From the NCBI GenBank assembly GCA_016195115.1, contig JACQAI010000726.1:1-8158 (forward strand): DNA of 8,158 nt, read 5' to 3'. A program made the translations under genes and the position numbers. The DNA comes from Pseudomonadota bacterium. Its GTDB lineage: Bacteria > Pseudomonadota > Alphaproteobacteria > Elsterales > Elsteraceae. Of the stretch, positions 1-5,956 are shown piece after piece. Each line of letters starts with the position of its first letter. Position 1 is the stretch's first letter. The notes beneath the pieces were generated by a model, which did no database searches, had not been told where the DNA came from, and saw nothing but the letters and a program-made list of their open reading frames with translations.

Positions 1-753
1 CAAGCCTTGCTCAATCTTGAATCGATTCCCGCGCCCGCCGGCGAGATGGACGTGGTGCTCGGCCCCGGCTGGCCCGGCGTGATGCTGCACGAAGCGGTCG
101 GCCACGGCCTCGAAGGCGACTTCAACCGCAAGCAAACTTCTGCATTCGCCGGTCTGATGGGTCAGCAGGTGGCATCAAAGGGCGTCACCGTGGTCGATGA
201 CGGCACACTCGCGAGCCGCCGCGGTTCGCTCTCCATCGACGACGAAGGCACGCCGACCGAGCGCACCGTCCTCATCGAGGACGGCAAGCTGGTCGGCTAC
301 ATGCAGGACCGCCAGAACGCCCGCCTGATGGGCATGCGGCCGACCGGCAACGGCCGGCGCGAAAGCTTCGCTCATCACCCGATGCCGCGCATGACCAACA
401 CCGTGATGCTGTCCGGCCAACATTCGCCCGACGAGATCCTGCGCTCGGTCAAGCGCGGCCTCTACGCGGTCAATTTCGGCGGCGGCCAGGTCGACATCAC
501 CTCGGGCAAGTTCGTGTTCTCGGCATCCGAGGCCTACCTGGTCGAGGACGGCAAGGTCGGCCCCGCGGTCAAGGGCGCGACCCTGATCGGCAACGGCCCC
601 GATGCGCTCACCCGGGTGACCATGATCGGCAACGACTCGACGCTCGACCCCGGGATCGGGACCTGCGGCAAGGACGGTCAGTCGGTGCCGGTCGGCGTCG
701 GCCAGCCGACCATGCTGCTCGATCGCCTGACCGTCGGCGGCACCGCAACCTAG
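1..753 (+). CDS. tldD: Metalloprotease TldD, C-terminal part (5' truncated by window edge)
   Basis: This is the C-terminal 250 residues of TldD, the zinc-metalloprotease-like subunit that in E. coli pairs with TldE (PmbA) in the cytoplasm to trim unfolded or modified peptides such as microcin precursors and CcdA. The frame is already open at base 1 and the family is about 470-480 residues, so roughly half the protein lies outside the window; the TTG at 7 is not a real start. The active-site motif HEAVGH (HExxxH) is at bases 88-105. The conserved blocks HPMPRMTNT (bases 379-405) and GTCGKDGQ (about 658-681, with the cysteine near the metal site at 664-666) follow. These blocks are present and spaced as in the family, so the visible half looks intact. 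It ends in TAG. No TldE partner is in the window. Identification is by motif recall and is firm. Confidence 0.95.
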   Translation, partial: QALLNLESIPAPAGEMDVVLGPGWPGVMLHEAVGHGLEGDFNRKQTSAFAGLMGQQVASKGVTVVDDGTLASRRGSLSIDDEGTPTERTVLIEDGKLVGYMQDRQNARLMGMRPTGNGRRESFAHHPMPRMTNTVMLSGQHSPDEILRSVKRGLYAVNFGGGQVDITSGKFVFSASEAYLVEDGKVGPAVKGATLIGNGPDALTRVTMIGNDSTLDPGIGTCGKDGQSVPVGVGQPTMLLDRLTVGGTAT

Positions 754-783
754 GCCTTTGTGCTAAACGTAGGGCCGGGAGAC

Positions 784-794
784 AGGGGGGCGGG
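784..794 (+). promoter_or_regulatory. Ribosome binding site for the 795 gene
   Basis: An A/G-only run, AGGGGGG, at 784-790 sits 4 bases before the ATG at 795 and supports that start. The short gap after tldD also contains TGCTAAACG (about 761-769), which could be a -10-like element, but no convincing -35 is visible. Confidence 0.5.
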
Positions 795-1253
795 ATGCGC
801 AACAGCGACATCGACCGGAAGGTGCGCGAGGCCGTGGTCGCGGCGCGCGGCGACGGGCCGCGCGCGGTCAGCCTGTTGATGAAGGCGGCGCAGCAGGACC
901 CGGCGCTGCTCTACGCGGTCACCGCGCCCTACCTGCAGGGCATCCTGTTCCACGCCGTCCAGGAGGCGTTGAAGAAGCTCAAGGGCGCGGCCAAGGCCAA
1001 GGCGGGCGCCAAGGCGACAGCGAAGCGCGAGCTGCCGCGCGAGGCCATGGACGCGTTGATCGAGGAGCTGCGCCAGAACATTCCGTCGCCGCCGCCGCCG
1101 CCGGCGGCGCCGCCGCGCAACGCCGCCGAGGCGCTCGCCAGCCTCGGGCGCGATCCCAACGGACCGCCGCCGCCCAAGGCCGGCAAGCGTCACCAGACCG
1201 CGATGCACACGCTCGCCAAGTCGTTCAAGTTCAAGCCCCGCCGCGGCGCCTGA
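795..1253 (+). CDS. Uncharacterised 152-residue Pro/Lys-rich protein
   Basis: I do not recognise this protein. It has no signal peptide or membrane segment and is probably cytoplasmic. Residues 1-62 look like a compact helical region rich in Ala, Val and Leu. Residues 63-81 form a Lys/Ala-rich basic linker. Residues 82-95 look like a second helix. After that comes a low-complexity stretch with PPPPP at 99-103, PP at 106-107 and PPPP at 124-127, then a basic tail ending KFKPRRGA. The poly-Pro runs would be expected to need elongation factor P for smooth translation. The ATG has a purine-rich ribosome binding site. The gene ends 23 bp before the histidine-kinase-like gene, so the two may be co-transcribed. 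No catalytic motif is visible and I assign no function. It is likely a real gene because of its ribosome binding site, its length and its fit between neighbours. Confidence 0.65.
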   Translation: MRNSDIDRKVREAVVAARGDGPRAVSLLMKAAQQDPALLYAVTAPYLQGILFHAVQEALKKLKGAAKAKAGAKATAKRELPREAMDALIEELRQNIPSPPPPPAAPPRNAAEALASLGRDPNGPPPPKAGKRHQTAMHTLAKSFKFKPRRGA

Positions 1254-1276
1254 GCTGTCCCGGAGCGCCCGCGCCG

Positions 1277-1969
1277 ATGGCCGCCGCCGGGCGCAAGACC
1301 GCGAAGCGGCGCGCGCCCGGCGGGCGCGACGCGCTCGCGCAAGCCCGCGCCGAGCACCAGCGCCTCGAGGCCGAGCTGCGCGCGACCATCGCGGCGCAGG
1401 ACCAGCGCTTCCGCACGCTGACCCACCGGCTCAAGAATAACCTGCAGCTGGTGATCTCGATCCTGTCGCTGCGCTTGTCGGCGGTGCGCGAGCCGGCGCG
1501 CCGCGCCGAGCTCGAGGACATGCTGGCCAAGATCCACGCGGTGGCGCTGATCCAGAAGCAGCTGCACGACGGCGGCCGCCTGCTCGCGCTCGACTTCGAC
1601 GCGTTCCTGCGCGAGCTCGCCGCCAGCGTGCCGCGTCCGCCCGGCGGCGCGGCGCCGCGCGTCGTGCTCGAGCTGGTACCGGTGAAGCTCGGCATCGAGC
1701 GCGCGATGCCGCTCGGACTGATCGCCAACGAGCTGATCGCGCTGGCGGCGGCCGGCGCGGCCGACGCGCCGATCACGGTCAGCCTGGCGGCGCACGACGG
1801 CAAGGTCGTGCTGGCGATCGGCCGCGCCGGTCTGGTGCTGCCCGACGAGCCGGGCCGGCCCGACTACGGCCTGGCGCTGGTCCGCGCGCTGGCGCGCCAA
1901 GCCCACGCCGAGCTCGCGATCGACGGCGCGTCGGTGCGCCTCACGTTCGACGCCGAACCGGCGGCGTAA
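1277..1969 (+). CDS. HisKA_2-type histidine kinase relative with degenerate ATPase domain
   Basis: This 230-residue cytoplasmic protein has no membrane segment and no PAS or GAF sensor. Residues 1-45 are a basic, helical N-terminus. Residues 46-100 form a HisKA_2-type dimerisation and phosphotransfer domain: the H-box is THRLKNNLQL, with His50 as the expected phosphoacceptor. Residues 128-226 resemble a HATPase_c domain. PLGLIANEL (145-153) and YGLALVRALARQ (197-208) fit the usual PLGLIxNEL and LGLxLVxxLxxQ blocks. However, the Mg-binding Asn of the N-box (NELxxNA) is Leu155, and the DxGxG loop reads RAGLV (183-187), so the Asp and the second Gly are missing. The protein probably cannot bind ATP normally. 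It may act as a histidine phosphotransferase, as ChpT and Spo0B do with degenerate catalytic domains, or as a regulator of another kinase. No response regulator is in the window. The ATG at 1277 is the first plausible start; its ribosome binding site (GGAG, 1262-1265) is distant and weak. Confidence 0.78.
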   Translation: MAAAGRKTAKRRAPGGRDALAQARAEHQRLEAELRATIAAQDQRFRTLTHRLKNNLQLVISILSLRLSAVREPARRAELEDMLAKIHAVALIQKQLHDGGRLLALDFDAFLRELAASVPRPPGGAAPRVVLELVPVKLGIERAMPLGLIANELIALAAAGAADAPITVSLAAHDGKVVLAIGRAGLVLPDEPGRPDYGLALVRALARQAHAELAIDGASVRLTFDAEPAA

Positions 1970-1982
1970 AACCCGGTCGGAT

Positions 1983-2091
1983 GCCCTCACCCTTCCCACG
2001 CCGCTCGCGCGGCGTGGGCCCCTTCCCTCTCCCGCGCGGCGCGCATCGCGGGAGGGTGGCGAGCGCGCTCGCGCGCGAGCCGGGTGAGGGC
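1983..2091 (+). repeat. 109-bp palindromic repeat element (REP/MITE-like)
   Basis: The element is bounded by perfect 10-bp inverted repeats, GCCCTCACCC (1983-1992) and GGGTGAGGGC (2082-2091). Inside are three further inverted repeats. The first is a perfect 10-bp stem with a 4-base loop (1995-2004 with 2009-2018, loop TCGC). The second is an 8-bp stem (2029-2036 with 2047-2054). The third is a 14-bp self-complementary block, GCTCGCGCGCGAGC (2067-2080). From memory, very similar modular elements, with CCCTCACCC ends and a CCCTCTCCCGC-type hairpin, are scattered between genes in many alphaproteobacterial genomes. It lies between two convergent genes, where its hairpins could also block read-through from both sides, although there is no U-tract. 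It encodes no transposase and no clear target-site duplication is visible. Confidence 0.75.
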
Positions 2092-2128
2092 ACAGGCGCG
2101 TCAGCGCGTCAGCGCGCGAGCGCCAGAA

Positions 2129-3493
2129 TTAGTAGGCGTGCTCGCGGTAGATCGCGTCGATGTCGCCGGCCCAGCGGCCGGTGAATTCCTCGAGCAGCTC
2201 GTCGGCGAGCGTGCGGCCGGAGCCGGCGATCGCGAACAGCGTGTCGAGGAAGTAGCTCTCGTCATCGCCCATCGAGCTGGTGCGCGCGCGCCGCCGCAGG
2301 CCCTCGCGCGCCATCGCGAGCACGTCGAGCGCGACGTCGCGCAGCGCGCGGCCGCGGAACGGCAGGTCGAGCGCCTGGCGCGGCACCTCGCGACGCAAGT
2401 ACTCATGCTCCTCGAGCGTCCAGTCCTTGACCAGGTCCCAGGCGGCGTCGAGCGGCAGATCGTCGTAGAGCAGGCCGACCCACAGCGCCGGCAGCGCGCA
2501 CAGCCGGCGGAACGGGCCGCCGTCGGCGCCGCGCATCTCCAGATAGCGCTTGAGGCGGACCTCCGGGAACACGGTCGACACATGATCGGCGAAATCGCCG
2601 AGCGCCGGGATCTCGCCGGGCAGCGCCGGCAGCTTGCCCTTGATGAAGTCGCGGAACGACTGGCCGCTGGCGTCGATGTACTCGCCGTTGCGGTAGACGA
2701 AGTACATCGGCACGTCGAGCAGGTAGTCGACGTAGCGCTCGAAGCCCATGGCGGGCTCGAACACGAACGGCAGGATGCCGCAGCGATCGGGGTCGGTGTC
2801 GGTCCAGATCCAGCTGCGGTAGCTCTTGAAGCCGTTCGGGCGGCCCTCGGTGAACGGCGATGCCGCGAACAGCGCGGTCGCGAGCGGCTGCAGCGCCAGC
2901 GAGACGCGGAACTTCTTCACCATGTCGGCTTCCGACGCGTAGTCGAGATTGACCTGCACCGTGCAGGTGCGGGTCATCATGTCGAGCCCGAGCGTGCCGC
3001 GCTTGGGCATGTAGTCGCGCATGATCTTGTAGCGGCCCTTGGGCATCCACGGAATGTCGTCGCGCCGCCACTTCGGATCGAAGCCGATGCCCAACATGCC
3101 GGCACCGAGCTCGGCGCACACCGCCTTGACTTCCTCGAGGTGGCTGTTCACCTCGTCGCAGGTCTGGTGGATGGTCTCGAGCGGCGCGCCCGAGAGCTCG
3201 AACTGGCCGCCCGGCTCGAGGCTGATGTTGCAGTCGCCCTTGGTCAGCGCGATCGGATTGCCATGCTCGACCACGGGCTGCCAGCCATAGCGCGTCAGGC
3301 CTTCAAGCAGCGCGCGGATGCCGCGCGGCCCGTCATACGGCAGGCGGCGGTGATCCTCGAGCGAGAACGCGAACTTCTCGTGCTCGGTGCCGATGCGCCA
3401 TTGCGCCGGCGGCTTGTTGCCGGCCTCGAACCACGCGACGAGCTGACGCTTGTCGGTGATCGGGTCGCCCCGCGCCGAAGGTGTGCCAGCCAT
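2129..3493 (-). CDS. gshA: Glutamate-cysteine ligase, plant/alphaproteobacterial type
   Basis: This 454-residue cytoplasmic enzyme catalyses the ATP-dependent joining of L-glutamate and L-cysteine to gamma-glutamylcysteine, the first and usually rate-limiting step of glutathione synthesis. Its length and motifs match the GCS2-type family shared by plants and alphaproteobacteria rather than the E. coli type. Residues 35-41 read GTEHEKF, the N-terminal substrate/metal block. Residues 93-104 read EPGGQFELSGAP, and 173-185 MTRTCTVQVNLDY; RSWIWTDTDPDRCG follows at 226-239. The protein appears complete and ends in TAA. The ATG at 3493 gives the expected N-terminus, but no strong Shine-Dalgarno sequence precedes it. 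It lies 46 bp downstream of rsmE on the same strand and is probably co-transcribed with it. No gshB is visible. Confidence 0.95.
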   Translation of the reverse strand: MAGTPSARGDPITDKRQLVAWFEAGNKPPAQWRIGTEHEKFAFSLEDHRRLPYDGPRGIRALLEGLTRYGWQPVVEHGNPIALTKGDCNISLEPGGQFELSGAPLETIHQTCDEVNSHLEEVKAVCAELGAGMLGIGFDPKWRRDDIPWMPKGRYKIMRDYMPKRGTLGLDMMTRTCTVQVNLDYASEADMVKKFRVSLALQPLATALFAASPFTEGRPNGFKSYRSWIWTDTDPDRCGILPFVFEPAMGFERYVDYLLDVPMYFVYRNGEYIDASGQSFRDFIKGKLPALPGEIPALGDFADHVSTVFPEVRLKRYLEMRGADGGPFRRLCALPALWVGLLYDDLPLDAAWDLVKDWTLEEHEYLRREVPRQALDLPFRGRALRDVALDVLAMAREGLRRRARTSSMGDDESYFLDTLFAIAGSGRTLADELLEEFTGRWAGDIDAIYREHAY

Positions 3494-3539
3494 CCGCTAT
3501 CGCTTCAAATGAAGATGGGCGATCGATCGTTGCATCGTC

Positions 3540-4307
3540 TCAGCTCCGCGGCGGATGACCCCAGTCACCGATCAAGCATTGCACGACGGCGAGGGCCGCA
3601 GTCACCGCGGTATCGGCGCGCAGCACGCGAGGGCCGAGACCGACCGGCGTAACAAACTGAAACCGGCGCAGCGCGTCAAGCTCGGCCTCGGCGAAGCCGC
3701 CCTCGGGCCCGACCAGCAGCGCCCACGGACCGGGTTTGAGGTCGGCCAACGCCGCGCCGAGCGGCCGGCCGCCGCCGGCTTCGTCGCCGACCAGCAAGGT
3801 GCGCCCGGCCGGCCAGCGCGCCAGCACGGTCTCGAGCGGCAGCGGCGGGTCGACCGTGGGCACGCTCAGGCGCTCGCACTGTTCGGCGGCCTCGATGGCG
3901 ATCGCGGCCAAGCGCGCGAGGTTGACGCGCGCGACCGCGGTGCGCCGCGTGATCACCGGACACAGCCGGGTGACGCCGAGCTCGGTTGCCTTCTCGGCGA
4001 TCAGGTCGATGCGCGCGCGCTTGACCGGCGCGAACAACAGCCAGACGTCGGGCTCGGGCGGCTGGGCGCGGCGCTGCGCGCCGATCTCGAGGGCGCTGGC
4101 GCGCTTGCGCGCGGTCACGAGCTTCGCGGCGAACTCGCCGTCGCGGCCGTTGAACACCGCGATCTCGGCGCCCGGCTTGAGGCGCAGCACCGTGGTGAGA
4201 TAGTGCGCGGCGCGCGCGTCGAGCGCGACGTCGCCGCCGGTATCCAGCGCGGCCGTCACGAACAAACGGGCGCGCGTCGGGTCGTTCGCATCCGCTGGTT
4301 CGCTCAC
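3540..4307 (-). CDS. rsmE: 16S rRNA (uracil1498-N3)-methyltransferase RsmE
   Basis: RsmE is a SPOUT-class enzyme that uses S-adenosylmethionine to methylate N3 of U1498 in helix 44 of 16S rRNA in the small ribosomal subunit. With the start chosen here the protein is 255 residues, normal for the family. An N-terminal PUA-like domain begins at RLFV (14-17) with HYLTTVLRL at 35-43. The SPOUT domain carries EKATELGV (105-112), EQCERLSVP (142-150), LLVGPEGGF (197-205) and the knot motif LGPRVLRADTA (224-234). The frame is open further upstream to a GTG at 4340, but the GTG at 4305-4307 is preferred because GGAAGGAG lies just before it and the family N-terminus starts close to RLFV. It is transcribed divergently from ubiA and sits upstream of gshA. 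Confidence 0.94.
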   Translation of the reverse strand: MSEPADANDPTRARLFVTAALDTGGDVALDARAAHYLTTVLRLKPGAEIAVFNGRDGEFAAKLVTARKRASALEIGAQRRAQPPEPDVWLLFAPVKRARIDLIAEKATELGVTRLCPVITRRTAVARVNLARLAAIAIEAAEQCERLSVPTVDPPLPLETVLARWPAGRTLLVGDEAGGGRPLGAALADLKPGPWALLVGPEGGFAEAELDALRRFQFVTPVGLGPRVLRADTAVTAALAVVQCLIGDWGHPPRS

Positions 4308-4369
4308 GTCGGCTCCTTCCTCGCGGACGCTTGTTATCACAGGCGGGCGGGGGGACTAAGCTCGGCGCC
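4308..4369. promoter_or_regulatory. Divergent promoter region, rsmE-gshA and ubiA
   Basis: This 62-bp gap separates the rsmE and ubiA starts and must hold, or lie next to, promoters for both directions. Towards ubiA, TTGTTA (4331-4336) and ACTAAG (4355-4360) form a weak -35/-10-like pair with an 18-bp spacer. That would put the transcript start very close to the ubiA ATG. Towards rsmE, TGTGATAAC (minus strand, about 4341-4333) resembles an extended -10. A G-rich run at 4344-4354 separates them. The assignment rests mainly on gene orientation; the individual boxes are poor matches. Confidence 0.4.
4313..4320 (-). promoter_or_regulatory. Shine-Dalgarno sequence that sets the rsmE start
   Basis: On the minus strand GGAAGGAG occupies 4320-4313, leaving five bases to the GTG at 4307-4305. 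This is the strongest ribosome binding site in the window and argues for the GTG at 4307 over the upstream in-frame GTG at 4340. Confidence 0.8.
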
Positions 4370-5284
4370 ATGGCGGCCGGCCCCAGCCCCCACGACGCCA
4401 CCGACATCCCGCGCGATGGCTGGGTCGCGAACCTGCCGCGCGCGCTACGGCCGTACGCGCGCCTGGCGCGTCTCGATCGGCCGATCGGCACCTGGTTGCT
4501 GTTGTTCCCGTGCTGGTGGGGGCTGGCGTTGGCGCGCGAACGCGGCCTCTGGCTCTATCTACTGTTCGGCCTCGGCGCGGTGCTGATGCGCGGTGCCGGC
4601 TGCACGCTCAACGACATCGCCGACCGTGATCTCGATCGCCAAGTCGCGCGCACCGCGACGCGGCCGCTCGCCGCGCGCGAGATTTCGATCATGCAGGCGG
4701 TCGGCTTCATGGGCCTGCTGCTGGCGCTCAGCCTGGCGATCCTGCTCAGCCTCAACCGCGCCGCCATCGCGCTCGGCGTCCTGGTGCTGGTGCTGGTCGC
4801 GATCTACCCGTTCATGAAGCGCGTCACCTGGTGGCCGCAGTTCTTCCTCGGCCTGGCGTTCAACTGGGGCGCCCTGCTGGGCTACGCCGCGACGGCGGGC
4901 GCGCTCGATTGGCCGGCCGCGCTGCTCTATGTCGGCGGCATCGCCTGGACCCTCGGCTACGACACCATCTACGCCCACCAGGACAAGGAGGACGACGCCC
5001 GCATCGGCATCAAGTCGAGCGCCCGGCTGCTCGGCGACGCCTCCAAGCCGTGGCTCACCAGCTTTTATATTACGACAATCATTCTATGGGCCCTGGCGGG
5101 CTGGGCGGCCGGGTTCGGCTGGGTTTTCGGGCTCGGCCTGGCGCTGGCCGCCGGCCACTTCGTCTGGCAGGTCCGTGCCGTCGACCTCGACCGGCCGGAC
5201 AGCTGCCTGGCGGTCTTCCGGGCCAACACCTGGGTCGGCTGGCTGGTGCTCGGGGGCCTGATCGTCGACCGGCTGGCCGCGTGA
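4370..5284 (+). CDS. ubiA: 4-hydroxybenzoate polyprenyltransferase UbiA
   Basis: UbiA is an integral inner-membrane prenyltransferase that attaches the polyprenyl chain to 4-hydroxybenzoate early in ubiquinone synthesis. The 304-residue length fits the family. Both Asp-rich motifs that bind Mg-diphosphate are intact: NDIADRDLD (81-89) and YDTIYAHQDKEDD (197-209). Hydrophobic stretches consistent with about eight or nine membrane helices are seen, for example near 60-72, 109-127, 132-147, 158-174, 183-197, 231-250 and 251-266. The N-terminal block YARLARLDRPIGTWLLLFPCWW is typical of proteobacterial UbiA. The frame is open back to a TTG at 4331, but the ATG at 4370 gives the normal N-terminus. 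Its last codons overlap the start of the following methyltransferase gene, implying translational coupling. The prenyl chain length cannot be told from the sequence. Confidence 0.95.
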   Translation: MAAGPSPHDATDIPRDGWVANLPRALRPYARLARLDRPIGTWLLLFPCWWGLALARERGLWLYLLFGLGAVLMRGAGCTLNDIADRDLDRQVARTATRPLAAREISIMQAVGFMGLLLALSLAILLSLNRAAIALGVLVLVLVAIYPFMKRVTWWPQFFLGLAFNWGALLGYAATAGALDWPAALLYVGGIAWTLGYDTIYAHQDKEDDARIGIKSSARLLGDASKPWLTSFYITTIILWALAGWAAGFGWVFGLGLALAAGHFVWQVRAVDLDRPDSCLAVFRANTWVGWLVLGGLIVDRLAA

Positions 5285-5940
5285 GCGGCCTGGCCGTCGT
5301 CCCGGCCGAGTTCGTCCGCCGCGAGACCACGATCGCGACCGCGCCTTTGGTTCCCGAGCTCAAACTCCACCTCGCCGACACCGCGCTCGCGCTCTGGCAG
5401 GCGACCGAGGACACGCTCGGGCGGATCGGCCTGCCGCCGCCGTTCTGGGCGTTCGCCTGGCCGGGCGGCCAGGCGCTGGCGCGCTACCTGCTCGACCATC
5501 CCGACAGTGTGCGCGGCCGCCGCGTGCTCGACGTCGGCGCCGGCTGCGGCATCGGCGCGCTCGCCGCCGCGCGCGCCGGCGCGGCGCCGGCGATCGCCGC
5601 CGACATCGACGCCTTCGCGGTCGCGGCGATCGCGCTCAAACCCGCGCTCAACCACCACGCCGGGTCGATCACGGCCGCCGACGTGCTGGCCGCGCCGCCC
5701 GCCGCCGACGTCGTGCTGCTCGGCGACATGTGCTACGAGCGGCCGCTTGCCGAGCGCGCCCTCGCCTGGGCGCGCGCCGCCGCGCGCGCCGGCGTCATGG
5801 TGCTGCTCGCCGACCCCGGCCGCGCCTACCGCCCGACCGACGGCCTCGCCGAGCTCGCGCGCTACACCGTGCCGACCACACTCGACCTCGAAGACCGCAC
5901 CGAGCGCGACACCGTGGTGTGGCGGCTGGTCTCGCGGTAA
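5281..5940 (+). CDS. EtfB lysine methyltransferase-like (METTL20 family) SAM methyltransferase
   Basis: This 219-residue class I S-adenosylmethionine-dependent methyltransferase closely resembles the METTL20/ETFBKMT family. In mitochondria and in Agrobacterium this family trimethylates lysines of the electron-transfer flavoprotein beta subunit, and the bacterial enzyme has also been reported to act on ribosomal protein L7/L12. Visible signatures are the N-terminal block PPFWAFAWPGGQALARYLLD (53-72), SAM motif I VLDVGAGCGIGALAA (82-96), the acidic AADID (106-110), and the family-typical LLGDMCYE (146-153) after strand 4. The C-terminus reads VPTTLDLEDR (197-206). The start is the GTG at 5281, which shares GTGA with the ubiA stop. 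The upstream in-frame extension runs inside ubiA and is a shadow. No etfAB genes are in the window, so the substrate is inferred from family similarity only. A different protein lysine target, such as a ribosomal protein, remains possible. Confidence 0.78.
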   Translation: MSGLAVVPAEFVRRETTIATAPLVPELKLHLADTALALWQATEDTLGRIGLPPPFWAFAWPGGQALARYLLDHPDSVRGRRVLDVGAGCGIGALAAARAGAAPAIAADIDAFAVAAIALKPALNHHAGSITAADVLAAPPAADVVLLGDMCYERPLAERALAWARAAARAGVMVLLADPGRAYRPTDGLAELARYTVPTTLDLEDRTERDTVVWRLVSR

Positions 5941-5953
5941 CATATCTGTTACC
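5936..5953. promoter_or_regulatory. Perfect palindrome, candidate operator of the toxin-antitoxin genes
   Basis: GGTAACA (5936-5942) and TGTTACC (5947-5953) are perfect 7-bp inverted repeats around TATC. The site covers the TAA stop of the methyltransferase gene (5938-5940) and ends three bases before the toxin ATG at 5957. It is AT-richer than its surroundings and has the size and symmetry of a dimeric HTH-repressor site. Type II antitoxins normally repress their own promoter, so the downstream HTH antitoxin is the obvious candidate binder; that is inference. The same bases could fold as a small RNA hairpin over the toxin start. No Shine-Dalgarno sequence is present before the toxin ATG. Confidence 0.55.
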
Positions 5954-5956
5954 CCG

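Noticed and set aside
1088..1118. GCC/CCG trinucleotide tract as a phase-variation switch
   Set aside because: Changes in a triplet tract keep the reading frame, so on/off switching is not expected; only the proline-run length would change.
1995..2018. Hairpin as a dedicated intrinsic terminator
   Set aside because: The stem is perfect but no U-tract follows on either strand, and the hairpin is one module of the larger palindromic repeat, which explains it better.
2084..3652. A 522-codon open frame on the plus strand opposite gshA
   Set aside because: It is longer than gshA, but its composition is dominated by Arg, Ala, Glu, Val and His, and it has no recognisable domain. The minus-strand frame is a clear glutamate-cysteine ligase. 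Long antisense frames are common in very GC-rich DNA.
4308..4340. Longer rsmE N-terminus from the GTG at 4340
   Set aside because: The GTG at 4307 has a near-ideal Shine-Dalgarno sequence and gives the expected distance to the conserved RLFV block.
3555..4586. A 343-codon plus-strand open frame opposite rsmE and running into ubiA
   Set aside because: Low-complexity Arg/Ala/Gly composition and overlap with two well-supported genes mark it as a shadow.
4831..5280. Upstream extension of the methyltransferase frame inside ubiA, which could suggest a fused protein
   Set aside because: The extension is Arg/Pro/Gly-rich antiphase translation of ubiA. The GTG at 5281 gives the normal family N-terminus and a typical 4-base overlap.
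5065..5943. A 292-codon minus-strand open frame opposite ubiA and the methyltransferase gene
   Set aside because: It overlaps two recognised genes, is rich in Arg and Gly, and has no domain signature.
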